64,000 nt of DNA, taken from NCBI GenBank assembly GCA_963691655.1, contig OY829329.1, positions 8,384,708-8,448,707 on the forward strand. The letters are read 5' to 3'. Below are positions 47,251 to 58,670 of this stretch, piece after piece. Source of the stretch: Toxonevra muliebris (lineage: Eukaryota; Arthropoda; Insecta; Diptera; Pallopteridae). The notes under the pieces were generated by a model. The model saw only the letters and a program-made list of their open reading frames with translations. It did not search any database and had not been told where the DNA came from. Position numbers and translations under genes: made by a program. Positions within the stretch are counted from its first letter, which is position 1, and each line of letters begins with the position of its first letter.

Positions 47251-48134
47251 TATGATAACTATATTACATAAAATTCTTTTCTTAATAGTTCTAAAAAGTA
47301 ATAACTTTTGCAATCTAAATTACACTAGAAATGCTTATGACATGTAGAAAATAAATAAAAGTAAATCTTTTCTCTCTCTATAAATATTTCATGCTCACTT
47401 ATTAATAAGTAAATTTCTGCAGATATGCATAAACTTTATAGCGGTCTATAATTATACAGCATGTTGTAGGTGTATTCTCATGTGTGATATATAAAAAGTT
47501 GAGTTGCTAATATTTGCTTAATTAAATAATGAACGCTCTTCACAAAAATTCCTCATCAATTGTTGCGGTCTAAATTAGTTGGTCTACAATTTTCCATAAT
47601 ACAGTACCCTACACTATTGAAACAGTTATTTAAATGCACTTTGAAGATCAAAATCAATCAAAATAAATAAGTGCTTATCTATAATGATCATGGCCATAAT
47701 CAGAACATGATTTATTTCGTATAAGTTTTGCTCCATCGATTTCTCAATGATAAGTTTTATATGGAAATATATGAATTCAGTGATCAAAACGATTTAATTT
47801 GAGGAGATAACGTGTGCTTATTTTAATCATAGAATTTATCACCAATTATAAATAAGATTACGGCTATAATCGGATTTTGATTTATTTTAGATATTTTTTA
47901 CCCGTTAATTTCCACATGAAATGTTTTACATGATTCTCATAGATTTGCATTGTAGAATATGCGACTTTTTCATGACTTTTGATCACAAAGTTGTTATAAT
48001 TTGAAAAAATTATACTTGTTCATTTAAATCAATCTGTGTAAAAATAGTAAGCTTTTATGATATGATTGATATTTCATGTTATTATTAAAGATCAATGTCT
48101 GTAGGTTTACATTTTTGAAGTGAAATTTGTTCGT

Positions 48135-48475
48135 TGCACTCATATGAAACTAATAAGAAACGAAGTTATGTAGTTGTTAGTGTTTAGCGAACGAGCACAT
48201 ATAAGAATCGGCTACATACAATCAAGCAGAGAGTCAACTTCTCGCAGTTTTATCTCATGTGTTTTAGTGAGAGTCCAACATAGACGCGTCTCTCGCTCTC
48301 TCTCTCACTCTGTCTGATTGCATATAACTGTGATTTCGTCTCATGTATTATATACGTGTACCACGCCGAGTTTGTACCGATAAGTGTAGAGAGTATCAAA
48401 AGGAAAAAAAAGCAACAAAAAATAGAAAGAAGGAGACTGCAAAAACTTCAATAATAAATTCAAAATGTTAATGAA
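48135..48475 (+). mobile_element. 'AATAAGAAACGAAGTTAT' repeat family, copy 4 (uninterrupted)
   Basis: It contains AACTAATAAGAAACGAAGTT, GTTAGTGTTTAGCGAACGAG, CACATATAAGAATCGGCTAC, TACAATCAAGCAGAGAGTC and later GTGTAGAGAGTATC and AAGGAGACTGCAAAAACTTC. It serves as the empty-site reference for the hairpin insertion at 28923. Confidence 0.65.
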
Positions 48476-49321
48476 TGTTTTATAATAACACTGTGCAACA
48501 GCCAAAATCGGACTGGCGATTTGACATGTAGTTTTGAGTAATTTGGGATCGTTGAGCTCGAATCTGAAAACCGTTTTGCTCCATCACGACAAGGTTTTCG
48601 AGATAATGGTACATGAAATTATGAAAATGGATTTATTAAGACTGTACCAGGACATTCTTAATTTATGTCTTATCGTTTTTGGTGTCTATAGCAAAGTTGT
48701 TTAGTAGAAAAAGAAGCACACATTGTGAACACAAGAATCCTCCATCTAAGCTCCATACCCAACGCTCGCTTTTTCAACTCCAAAACCGCATACCGCGTTT
48801 ATACTAAGAAAAAAATATAAAATTTTTAAACACTACGACATTCAAACTTATCAATCACAATGCAAAACGTGCCTTTGAAAGAAGTGGAAACATTGAAGGC
48901 GATTCTTGTCGTCAAATGTAATAACCATGCGTTGATTTCTATAAATACCTCATAGCAAAGCCTCAAAGCACAAATTCAATACAACTACAAAAGGAGATAT
49001 GAAAATGGAGAACGAAGACGATGTCGATGATGGATAAATTGCTTTCCTGGTTAATTTTGATTGAAAAAAATTGATACCGCGAAATATACAGTTTTTTTCA
49101 AATCGATTTACAGTTTTTTAAACAATTTTTGGTAGAAATATACAGTTTTTGGTCGGAAAAAAGATACGAGCGTTATCCATACCCCAAAATTTTGGAAGTT
49201 TTTTAAGTACAGCTTTGAACAATATTTGCCTACAGGCCAAAGGAATGATAAAAGTATTAAGTATAAGTTTGAGAAAAAGTGTGCTGATCAAAAAGTATGA
49301 GGAGCCCTAGAACAACAAAAC
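48476..49321. other. Intronic or intergenic, no gene seen
   Basis: The sequence begins CACTGTGCAACAGCC at 48490, which resembles a transposon end, but I could not find its partner. Confidence 0.35.
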
Positions 49322-49521
49322 ACCCTCCACCCCCTTATTCTTGGAAAAATGACCTCACAAAGTCAAATTTCATATAATTTTTTTATATTTCTTAAATTAA
49401 TTTTGTAAAATTCAAAGTAAAAAATATTTTTTAAAATTTAAAATTTTACAAACTTTATTTGTGAAATGTATAAAATTTGACATTTTTATGTTATTTTTCT
49501 AAAAATAAGGGGGTGGAGGGA
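49322..49521. mobile_element. 200-bp inverted-repeat element
   Basis: ACCCTCCACCCCCTTATTCT on the left is mirrored by AAAAATAAGGGGGTGGAGGG on the right. The centre is AT-rich and itself nearly symmetrical. Confidence 0.65.
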
Positions 49522-49974
49522 ATTTTGATGGATAAATATTCTCTCGGAATCGGAAAAATGGCGCGAGTCAATGGCGGATTTATGGTGATACAGGAAGTAT
49601 AAAAGATTTGAGACTTCAAATTTTTAGATAATATAAAAAATATTTCATTTTTAATGATTTTTTTCAAAAATGTACTGCGAAATTTTTCTGCTCAGCTGAA
49701 TCCCAATTCAAAACCCCAAGGGAACTTTTAATCTCAAATGCATAGAAAATATTTGAATAGAAAAAAATGCAAGGTCGGCGGCAAATTATAGGAGAAGGTG
49801 GGGTAAAATGGAAATTATAAGCAAAGCTGAGTATTCTTCCCGAAAGAATCCATTTGAACCCTTTAAAAATGTTTCTACATCGGAACTTTTTATTAAAATC
49901 AAGTGTTTTATTAAATCTCAAATTTTATAGTCAGTTTAAAGATATCCTATTTTTGGAGAACTTGTTAATACTTT

Positions 49975-51150
49975 TAGGTCTGAATTATTATTGCTTTTTT
50001 GGTCCGGTCTCATGATCTGTTTTTTCGTCATGTGTTAGATCTGATTTTTGATGTAAATTTTGGTCTGATTTTTGGTCTAAACTTAGTCTGATTCTTGTTT
50101 TTATTTTTTGTCTTGAATTTGTTTTTTTTTCTTTGGTCTTAATTTCGGTCCGGTATTGATTTGAATTATGTTCTGGTGGTTGAACTGAATTTTGTCTCTT
50201 TTTAGTCTGAATTGTGATTTAAGATTTTGGTCGGGTTTTTGGTTGGGTTTTTGATACAAATTTGGTCTCATTTTCATTAGTTTTAGTCTTAATTTCAGCT
50301 TGATTTTAGTCTAAATTTGGTCTGATTTTCGTCTGAATTTTATTCTGAGATTTGTTTGAGTTTAATCTTCTTTGAACTGAATTTGGTTTGATTTTTAGTC
50401 TTAATTTAATCTGAATTTTGCTTTTGACTTTTGGAAGGATTTTTAATCTGAATTTTGCTTTTGACTTTTGGAATGATTTTTAATCTTAATTCGGTTTGAG
50501 TTCTAATCTCTCTATTTCGCCTAAATTTGTTTTGAATTTTAATCTCTGGATTATGGAGGAATTTTTAATTTGAATTTTGGTTTGATTTTTGGTCTCAGCG
50601 CAGTATAATTTTTGGTTAGGGGGGTTACTCTGTAGTTCCATTCGAAAGACAATTCTATGCGAATGCCAAATTTGATTCTGAAAGGCACAAAATTTAATCT
50701 GAACATCGAACAAATATTATTCGAAAATGTTTTCTAAAGTACCAATCGTTCGAATTCGAGTAAATTTTCTTTCGAATCGAACTACAGAGTAACCTCCCTG
50801 TATTTCGGTTTGATTTTTGACCGAATTTTGCTCTGAATTTGGTTTACTTTTGGTCTGGTGTTTGATTTGTTTTTATTTTGTTGATCTAAATTTGATCTAC
50901 TTTTTATTTGATTTCAGTTTGAATTTATGTCTGATTTTGGTCTTCATTTGGTCTGAATTTTGATCTAATTTTTGCGCTGAATTTTAATCTGATTATTGGT
51001 CAGAATTTTGGTACGAATTTGGTCTCATTTTAATTTTTTTTTTTTGTTTCGTTTTGAATTTTCATTTAGAACTAAATTTGATCCGATTTTTGGGCTGGTT
51101 TTTATTTATTTCTTAGATCTAATTGAACAAAATTTTAGTTTAGTTATTTT
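49975..51150 (+). repeat. Degenerate TTTTGGTCTGAATTT array 6
   Basis: Loose units as in arrays 1 and 4, interrupted at 50619-50799 by a MITE. It is followed by ATCTCCCCTCGCCCCACTC, CCAAATCCTCAATACGCCAC and TGA, the recurrent border. Confidence 0.8.
50619..50799. mobile_element. MITE, 'GGTTACTCTGTAGTTCGATT' family, copy 2 (about 181 bp)
   Basis: It starts GGGGGGTTACTCTGTAGTTC and ends GAACTACAGAGTAACCTCCC, with the inverted ends matching at 19 of 20 outer bases. The interior is almost the same as 11872-12050. Confidence 0.85.
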
Positions 51151-52821
51151 TCTGACAATTATTTTATAATGTACTAAAATCTCCCCTCGCCCCACTCACT
51201 CCCAAATCCTCAATACGCCACTGACTGCACACAGCACGCGCTGTTCGGGCGACTGGGAAATGTTTTGCGGTTTACGAGAAATGTCAATTGCTCAGTTTAG
51301 CCCGCATGCCCCAGCTTGCCCTACCAAATAACAATTAAAACTCGTGCACTTATTCCCTATAGAAGGTTATGGTATTCATGAGCTGTGGTATAATTCTATA
51401 TACAATAATATTTCATTTATACGAATTTTTTTTATTTATGGAGAAGCGCGTGAAACTAATAAATTTTCGTTTCTGCAAATATGAACGAATTCATTATTTA
51501 GAAAAAGAATTCAATACAATTTAATTACTTTTATATACTAATTTGAAAATATTTCCTATATCTGCTAATGTCTGACAACAAAAGAGAGAAAGAGAGAGAG
51601 AGAGGGAGAGAGTGCTCAAGAGTATTACTCTCCCCAAAAAAATGATGTTAATTAAAAACCACAGGCCGCAATGAAGACGACGAGAGAGAGAGCGAAAGAA
51701 ATTCTTGTCTCAATGTTATTTTTAGCACGATTTACAAAATCACAAACATGAGAGCGGCGAAATTAATTAATAAAATCATTGAAGATTTTCATTGTCAGTG
51801 TCGAGAAAAAAAAAAAATGAAGAAAAAACAAGCACAAAATTTTTTTATCTAAGCGGTTGAAAATTATACATAGAACGAATGAATAAAACGATTACATGTT
51901 TATGCCGGCCGGAATGAAAATGAATGAATGTTTTTTTTTTTGTGATTGAATATTGCGCGTAAGTATGTATGTGTGGCTGGTAGTTATGGAGTCTAGTCTC
52001 TAAGTAAGTGCTGCGGCCACTGCTGCTGTGAATAATTGATGAATTGGAGGCTACGCTAATATGTTCATTTGGTAATAGTTTTTCTTAAAATTTTTTTGTT
52101 CTACTTTTTTTTGGTGAAGTTGGAGAAGGAGATGTGCGTGACATTCACCATGGGAAGAATTTCTTTGTATTCATATGTTTATAAACGTGTAAATTTATTT
52201 CCTTAATTTTTTGGCACATGCCACACCCGTCAATAACGCAATATTGCTAATGATGGCGTGCGTGCAATTCGGTTTCACCCACACAGCACAACAACTCCCC
52301 AACCTCTGAAATGAGTAAATGTTTTGTTTTTCTAACTTTATGATTAATTTCTATATAAGTAATTTCCCAAGTAAATTGTAAGCCTAGGAATTACTAATAA
52401 TAACTTTTTTTTTTTAATTTTCTTTGCAGTTACAAGTTTTTCATTAATGTTATTTTGTTATTGTTGTTGTTGTTGTGATAAGGTTGGCATTACATCATTA
52501 CATTTTACTGCCAAACCTAATGATTGCAAAAAAAAAAAAAAACCAACCCTCTTATGATAATTTTGCATTTACTTGCATTGACTTGACAATTTTTTTTATC
52601 GCATTTTACACATGCAATTGAAATGAAATTAAAACCAAAAAAAAAAAAAACAAAAACTGAACATGCCATCGTAATTGCAACAAGTATGAGATAGTATCTT
52701 CTAGATAGTATCACATTTACACACTCCACAATGTTAAACAAATATTAATTCAGATACTAACCAGTCTTGCTTTAGTTTCAATTGGATTTTTCCAAAAATG
52801 TAGCCGCACTACGTCACTCAC

Positions 52822-53378
52822 GCTGAGCAGAAGAATTATTGCTCTGATTGTTGGCACTTGTATTTTGCAGATTTCCACAAAAGAAACGAACGCGCCTGCA
52901 GCCGATTTCTTTTAGCACGTCAAGATTTAGAACTCTTTGATTTCTGATCTTTTCCGAATATTTTCGATGTGTATATACAAAAACAAAACAAACAAAAAAA
53001 CCAATACAAATTTCTAAAATATTTTCTGCATTTTTTTCGTTTTGTTTTTTGTTTTTTTTTTTTTGTATGTGTGTTAAACCGAAAGAAGGCAAAGGAACTA
53101 ACGTATCCGTTAGTAACTTTTGCTATTGTTGTTGCTGCTATTGCTTTCAACTTCAATCGTCGACGTTGTCGTCGTTGTGCGCACACGAGAAAAACTACCA
53201 CAATCGGTGATGTATCTGAAAGTACTGAGAGTTTTATGGAAAATATGAAACAGTGGAACGCCTTTAAATTTTCAATTTCAATGGCACGGCACAATCAGTG
53301 CAAACAAGCAAAAAAAAAACAATAACGAAAAAGGGGGCGAAAAGAAAACAGAATCGAAGAGCACGCCGAGAACGAACT
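52822..53378 (-). promoter_or_regulatory. Candidate promoter and non-coding first exon (acyl-CoA oxidase?)
   Basis: The minus strand has TTCTCAGTTCGTTC (initiator-like TCAGTT near 53375-53379). Next comes sequence typical of fly 5' leaders (AAGTTGAAAGCAATAGCAGC, then AACAACAATAGCAAAAG). It ends with a strong donor, CTGCTCAGC|GTGAGTGACG, at 52822. Open frames within it lack any domain and contain homopolymer runs. Pairing with the oxidase acceptor at 38407-38408 is a guess from proximity and strand. Confidence 0.35.
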
Positions 53379-54080
53379 GAGAACGAGTGAGAACTAAAGA
53401 ACACCAACAACAACCGGCAGATACTATTTTGTAATTTCGGATAAAAAAAAAATCATATAACCACGAGGGCGAACAGCGAACGACAAGAAAACACAAGTAT
53501 CTGAAATAATGAAATAAATAGAAACGAAACGTAGAAGACAATAGTAAATGAAACATGCAGAATGAATGGAATTGGATCGATTTAATAAAGATACAACCGG
53601 CATTTGAGTCATCGCATGCAATGCAGTATACTCCAGTAAAGAGAGAGAAAAAAACAACAACAACTATATTGGTTAAATAATAAAACAGTTAAGTTTTCTT
53701 CTCAACGCAGTTGACAGATGGTGAAGAAACTAAAGATGAGATAAATAAGTTCACAAAAGAATCTGTAATCACAGTTAGGAGAGTGAGAGGCTCTAAGAGA
53801 GAGAGAGCACATGCCGACATGACTATTTGCACGTCACACTTTTATCTCAGCCTCACTACCACCTTTACCTCCCGGTCCAGCCACTATACCGCATGATGCC
53901 ATGTCCGTGTGTATTTTTCTCAATTGCCAATGCACACATACATACATATAAATATGCGCGCGCCAAGATAGATTGAATTCGTAATTTGTGTTAGACAAAG
54001 ATAACTATATGGTATAGTGATATAGCTGTGCTATTTACTAGTTCTGTAAATATTGCCATAAAGAAAAATTTGTTTCAATT
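53379..54080. other. Intergenic upstream region
   Basis: It lies between the candidate promoter and the Harbinger relic. No exon or repeat can be supported. A CA/TA-rich tract occurs near 53930-53955. Confidence 0.35.
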
Positions 54081-54735
54081 AGTGTTGATATCTTTATGGA
54101 TACCTTACTTCATGAATTGGGTCGATTCAGTGTGAAGTTAATGATACAAAAAAGTGAAATCGAAGCACTAGAACTTTTAATAAAAGTATTTCAAAAGTTT
54201 TCTGTAAAAAATAAACTTTTTTTTATAGTGGGTATCACCACGGTTGCCACTTACTCATTTTATTTTGTACCAATATTTACAAAAAAATGTACCAAATGGG
54301 GAAAAAATGTACCAAATTTTTATATAGAATAAATAACTTTATTAAGAACTTTTTGTCTGTTTATTATTCAAACTATTGATTACTATAAAAGCTAACTTTA
54401 CCAACAGAATGTACCAAATTTTGAAAACATGTACCAAGCGCAGAAAAATGTAAAAAAATTTACCAGAATTTTGGTAGAATTGTACCAAATTGGCAACCGT
54501 GGGTATCACAAAAAGCAGAGAGTTACATCATTAAAGCACGTTGTTGCTTTACGATTTCTGTCAGAGGTTGGATATCAGCATGGTGTGGGAAAAGATCATG
54601 AAAGTTGGAATGGTACAATCAATGAAGTCAAAAGCAATAAAACGGAGCTTGAATATTTTGGAAACGAAGCTTTGAGCAAAACGGATAAAAGTGGATTTAG
54701 TCATATCATGAAGAAACAAGGGAGGACAAAATAGA
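54081..54735 (+). pseudogene. PIF/Harbinger transposase relic, split by a hAT-type MITE
   Basis: Readable pieces, in order on the plus strand and in more than one frame, are: MDTLLHELGRFSVKL at 54096; FQKFSVKNKLFFIVGI just before the insertion; then, after it, VVALRFLSEVGYQHGVGKDH. A shift of frame gives GMVQSMKSKAIKRSLNILET and AKRIKVDL. From knowledge of HARBI1-like nucleases, the pattern LRFLxxGxYQxxVGxDxxxxxAQSTVSKxIxxVLNxLE followed by (C)PKWIKF is characteristic, and these fragments follow it closely. At least one frameshift and a stop are present, and the catalytic C-terminal part is absent. It is an inactive relic. Family members cut TWA targets, which fits the TAA-flanked MITEs in this window. 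Confidence 0.65.
54239..54501. mobile_element. hAT-type MITE, 263 bp, with exact 8-bp target duplication
   Basis: The ends are CACGGTTGCCAC and TTGGCAACCGTG (11 of 12 complementary). GGTATCAC occurs immediately on both sides (54231-54238 and 54502-54509). An 8-bp duplication is the hAT signature. Internal GTACCAAATTT motifs repeat near both ends. It has no coding capacity and interrupts the Harbinger relic. Confidence 0.85.
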
Positions 54736-55113
54736 TTTCTATGAAAATTATTACGAAAAACTTTTAAAGCTCCATTTCATTCGGAATTAGAGATGCCAAT
54801 CTCCCGAATTTAGAAATTTCGTGGCGACGACGGAATTAAGAATATGCAGTGTTCATTCGTAGCTATGACGCGGGCTCCGTCGGTATTAGTGATAGAGCTG
54901 ACAAAAACAACAAATGTTTAACTACCTCTAAAAGAAGAATTTTCCTACCGATTCTCATCAGCACTACCGCATGACCTTGAATGCACCGTAAAGAAAACTT
55001 ATAGATTAGAAACACGCGTCGTCGGAATAATTGATCAAGTAGTGTCCTCGCGGAAAAGTGTTGCTCATGCTCTGCCAGGGTTAAAGGGAAATGAAGAAGA
55101 AGAGACAACTGAC
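54736..55113. other. Intergenic, no gene seen
   Basis: Somewhat GC-richer than average. The minus frame at 54863-55108 has no recognisable domain; it could be further decayed transposon sequence. Confidence 0.35.
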
Positions 55114-55420
55114 AGGCTGAAAGGAAAAGCGGGCTAAAATTTATATAAAAGCAAAATTGAAATAATTTAGAGTGTCAGTGCAAGAATGGCATAAGTAATA
55201 CGGTTTAGAGTGAAAATGAAACGCCTTAAAAGTAAGAGCAAAAATGGTATAACAATTCTTTCAGAGCAAGAACAGCATAGTTTTTTATTCCGTTTTCGCT
55301 CTGAACATTTTACGTTTCACTTTTGCTCTGAACATATTTCGTTTTGCTTTTGCTCTTAAGTAAAATTATTCCATTTTTTTTTTAACGCAGAAGTTATACC
55401 ACTTTTCCTCTCAGCCTCTC
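55114..55420 (+). mobile_element. 'GAGAGGAAAAG' MITE with 27-bp repeat, copy 3 (2 units)
   Basis: The ends are GGCTGAAAGGAAAAGCGG and CCACTTTTCCTCTCAGCC. It is almost the same as 12945-13275 outside the repeat, with two 27-bp units instead of three. This sets the likely ancestral state of one to three units. Confidence 0.8.
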
Positions 55421-56307
55421 AACTAATCCTGTTAAAGTTCTGAGAAAAAGAAACAATAAAAAAACTCACTACATTTTTCTATTATAAAATCTTCTTTAGC
55501 ATGAAGTAAACAGTAATGAATTCGGTATTGCTACATAGCTTAATCAATGCACGAAAATAAATAACGCTGTCTCATTCTTCGCGCCCTAATGAAACCCGCT
55601 GAGACAAAGACAATGGAGACCAACGCTGTTGAGGTTGATGAGATAATTTTAGAGGAAAATACTTCGCAGAATTTATGGCGAAAAAAACCTGGACGACGTG
55701 TATCGAACAAAATGGAAGTATAAGTTGATTGAACCTTAGATCCGGTTAATAAGATATTTTATCTGGAATGCGATGGTTAAATACGCAATAGAGAATAATC
55801 TATTATTTTTTTGAACAGGAATAAGTTCAGAATGTCTTGTTATTTTACATTCGCTACATTTACCGCGGAGACGAATATGTTTTTTCCTCTTTTGGCGAGT
55901 CGTCAGTTATTAAAATTACTCTCTCAATATCTCTCTTTCATCTCTTAATCTTATACGGGAAACAACAGCAATTTTGTCCCTTCGGCAACAACTGTTGCCA
56001 GAGCGAAATAACTCTAATAATGAAGATATGAAAATTTTACGCGGCGGCCAAAATCGCTCATTGGCTGTAGCGTAATTTTTTCGATTACTTTTCTTAATTT
56101 CTCCTCTCAGATTTATTTTAAGTGGTGCCAAACTTATCCCAGGCACTGTAGCTTATTAAAAATCTCTCTAATATTCTAAATATCAAATTATACCCAATAT
56201 GTCTGCTTGTAAACACAATAAAAATGCTTAACAATAACAAAAAAATCAATTAAAAATAAAAGAAAAACACACAGACGCACACAGACGCAATATTCGTTCG
56301 TTACATT
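55421..56307. other. Intergenic region between paxillin 3' end and the oxidase promoter
   Basis: No exon is supported. The frame at 55837-56031 shows no domain. Confidence 0.4.
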
Positions 56308-56313
56308 TTTATT
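56308..56313 (-). promoter_or_regulatory. Candidate polyadenylation signal of paxillin
   Basis: AATAAA on the minus strand, about 665 bases past the stop codon. The AT-rich stretch between would be the 3' untranslated region. Confidence 0.3.
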
Positions 56314-56977
56314 AATAGGTATATATTGGGGGTTAAAGAGGAGGACTTTTCATCAAAAACAAATTTAATATTACATTGATTATTGTTTAATATTTTCACG
56401 CTATATCAGAAATGCATAATTGCGTATTTTTATTACAATATTACTTTAATTGAGTTATGTTTTTATGCAAAACTTTATATATTTGACTTATCGATAAACA
56501 AAATATTAAACGTGTTGTTGTTGTTGCTCTAAAAAGAACAAAAAACCATCTTAATAGAAAACGCTACTACAAAATTTAACGATAAAGCGCAAATAAAAAA
56601 TTCGTAAAAAAATATTTCTCTTAATATAGAGGCACAATATGGAATACGAAAAAAAAATAACGAATAAAAAAATTAAATAATATTAGTTGCAGCTAAATTA
56701 AGACAAGACAATGAAAAGTACAAATTTACAAAAATAAATATTTTGCACAGAAAAACACAATGAAATTGAAAAAAAAAAAATATAGAAAAAAAAAAACAAA
56801 AAAATTACAAAAAAAAACTTGAAAATGCAAGCAATAGATACAATATTCAATCTTTTTCCTATATCCCTTTTAAATACAGATACAAAGATAAAATTACAGT
56901 ATTTCAGTATTTCAAAACGCTAAAAGAAATTGTGCCTTGTCATATGCATAAAAATCAAATTGAAATTTCTTTTAATT

Positions 56978-57244
56978 TCAACCGAAAATCTTCTCGAAAC
57001 ATGTATGGCAATAGGGTTTATCATTTTGCTCCTTGAAGGTGCCCTTGTTGAGTTGCTTGAGGCAGAAGGCGCATACGAAATGTTCGGGATGGAATTTCTT
57101 GAACATCGCAGTGATACAGCGTCCGGTAATGGGTTTCGAACAACCGGCACAGAGGGAGCCACGCTTGGCATGATAATGTGTCTCGCAGTAGGGCAGACCT
57201 TCATGATCGAAGAATGAGCCTCCCTGGAAAGGTAGTCGGCAATC
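56978..57244 (-). CDS. Pax: Paxillin, last coding exon (end of LIM3, whole LIM4, stop)
   Basis: The acceptor TTTCAG lies at 57245-57250 and the exon opens in phase 0. It encodes 88 residues plus TGA. The first part, [20 protein letters not shown] then ETHYH, is the second zinc module of LIM3. The rest is LIM4 with zinc ligands CAGC, HFVC, CAFC and YCHTC, plus the paxillin hallmarks [20 protein letters not shown] and [18 protein letters not shown]. It ends in FEKIFG, a few residues after the last Cys as in paxillins. Paxillin is a cytoplasmic adaptor of integrin adhesions; in the family the LIM domains serve focal-adhesion targeting and partner binding. Upstream exons are not found in the 6.7 kb to the right, so they lie beyond the window or are too short to recognise. 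Hic-5-type paralogues are a vertebrate alternative; in flies paxillin is the expected identity. Confidence 0.93.
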   Translation of the reverse strand, partial: DCRLPFQGGSFFDHEGLPYCETHYHAKRGSLCAGCSKPITGRCITAMFKKFHPEHFVCAFCLKQLNKGTFKEQNDKPYCHTCFEKIFG

Positions 57245-57419
57245 CTGAAAGACACAAAAGAAAAAGAGGGGGAAAAATATGAGTAAGAAGTTAATGAAAT
57301 TGTAATTTTTTTGAATAGTTGCAAAGATAATAATGTAAAATAAGAATTCAATTGAAAATATATAAATTTAAGATGTGTAAATTTGTATATGAAATAATGA
57401 AACTGAATTCAGAAATAAA

Positions 57420-58670
57420 GACGATTTGAAATCTGAAAGCAAAAGTTAAATTGGAATCAGAAAACGAAAAATTGAATTCAAAATTGTCAAATTGAATTCA
57501 GAAAACGACAACTTGAATCTTGAAAACGACAATTTGAATTCAAAATAGTCAAATTGAATTCAGAAAACGGCAATTTGAATCTTGAAAAGGACAATTTGAA
57601 TTCAAAATAGTCAAATTTAATACAGAAAACGGCAATTTGAATCTTGAAAACGACAATTTGAATTCAAAATAGTCAAATTGAGTTCAGAAAACGACAACTT
57701 GAATCTTGAAAACGACAATTTGAATTCAAAATAGTCAAATTGAATTCAGAAAACGGCAATTTGAATCTTGAAAAGGACAATTTGAATTCAAAATAGTCAA
57801 ATTTAATACAGAAAACGACAACTTGAATCTTGAAAACGACAATTTGAATTCAAAATAGTCAAATTGAGTTCAGAAAACGACAACTTGAATCTTGAAAACG
57901 ACAATTTGAATTCAAAATAGTCAAATTGAGTTCAGAAAACGGCAATTTGAATCTTGAAAACGACAATTTGAATTCAAAATAGTCAAATTGAGTTCAGAAA
58001 ACGACAATTTGAATCTTGAAAACGACAATTTGAATTCAAAATAGTCAAATTGAGTTCAGAAAACGGCAATTTGCATCTTGAAAACGACAATTTGAATTCA
58101 AAATAGTCAAATTGAGTTCAGAAAACGACAACTTGAATCTTGAAAACGACAATTTGAATTCAAAATAGTCAAATTGAGTTCAGAAAACGGCAATTTGAAT
58201 CTTGAAAACGACAATTTGAATTCAAAATAGTCAAATTGAGTTCAGAAAACGACAACTTGAATCTTGAAAACGACAATTTGAATTCAAAATAGTCAAATTG
58301 AATTCAGAAAACGGCAATTTGAATCTTGAAAAGGACAATTTGAATTCAAAATAGTCAAATTGAATTCAGAAAACGGCAATTTGAATTCAAAATAGTAAAA
58401 TTGAGTTCAGAGAACGACAATTTGAATCTTGAAAGCGGCAATTTGAATTCAAAACTGTCAAATTGGAAACAGAAAACGAAAATTTGAATCCGAAAGCGAC
58501 AATTTGAATTCAAAATTGAATTAAGAAAACGACAATGCGAATCTTGAAAACGGCAATTTGAATTCAAAAACGACAATTTGAATGTAAAATAATCAAATTG
58601 AATTCAGAAAACGAAAATTTGATCCGAAAGCGACAATTTGAATTCAAAATAGTCAAACCAAATTCAGAAA
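57420..58670 (+). repeat. 62-bp minisatellite in the paxillin intron
   Basis: The unit is TGAATCTTGAAAACGACAAT + TTGAATTCAAAATAGTCAAA + TTGA(A/G)TTCAGAAAACG(A/G)CAA + (T/C)T, with about 14 well-matched units from 57510 to 58385 and decayed half-units at both sides. Neighbouring units alternate GACAACTT and GGCAATTT endings, giving a partial 124-bp higher-order period. Open frames across it are incidental. Confidence 0.9.

Larger units (their letters stand above)
38407..52821 (-). other. Probable first intron of the acyl-CoA oxidase gene (about 14.4 kb)
   Basis: The acceptor CATTTCATTAG lies 8 nt before the oxidase ATG, and the best minus-strand upstream donor is GTGAGTGACG at 52812-52821. 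No other minus-strand coding exon could be found between them. The pairing is inferred from position only. The stretch is mostly transposon-derived, as itemised separately; 40200-43390, 47251-48130 and 51160-52820 hold nothing I can name beyond simple repeats, including (AG)n at about 51580-51612. Confidence 0.4.

Noticed and set aside
54429..54734. A functional 101-codon gene
   Set aside because: Its first part is transposon end sequence and its second part is one frame of the broken Harbinger relic.
56920..57351. 143-codon minus frame and 95-codon plus frame at the paxillin exon
   Set aside because: The first is in a different frame from the LIM-coding reading and the second is antisense; only the frame with zinc-ligand cysteines and an acceptor site is real.
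58355..58576. Minus frame of 73 codons in the 62-bp repeat region
   Set aside because: Made of repeat units (NSNCRF-type) with no start context; frame length follows from the repeat.
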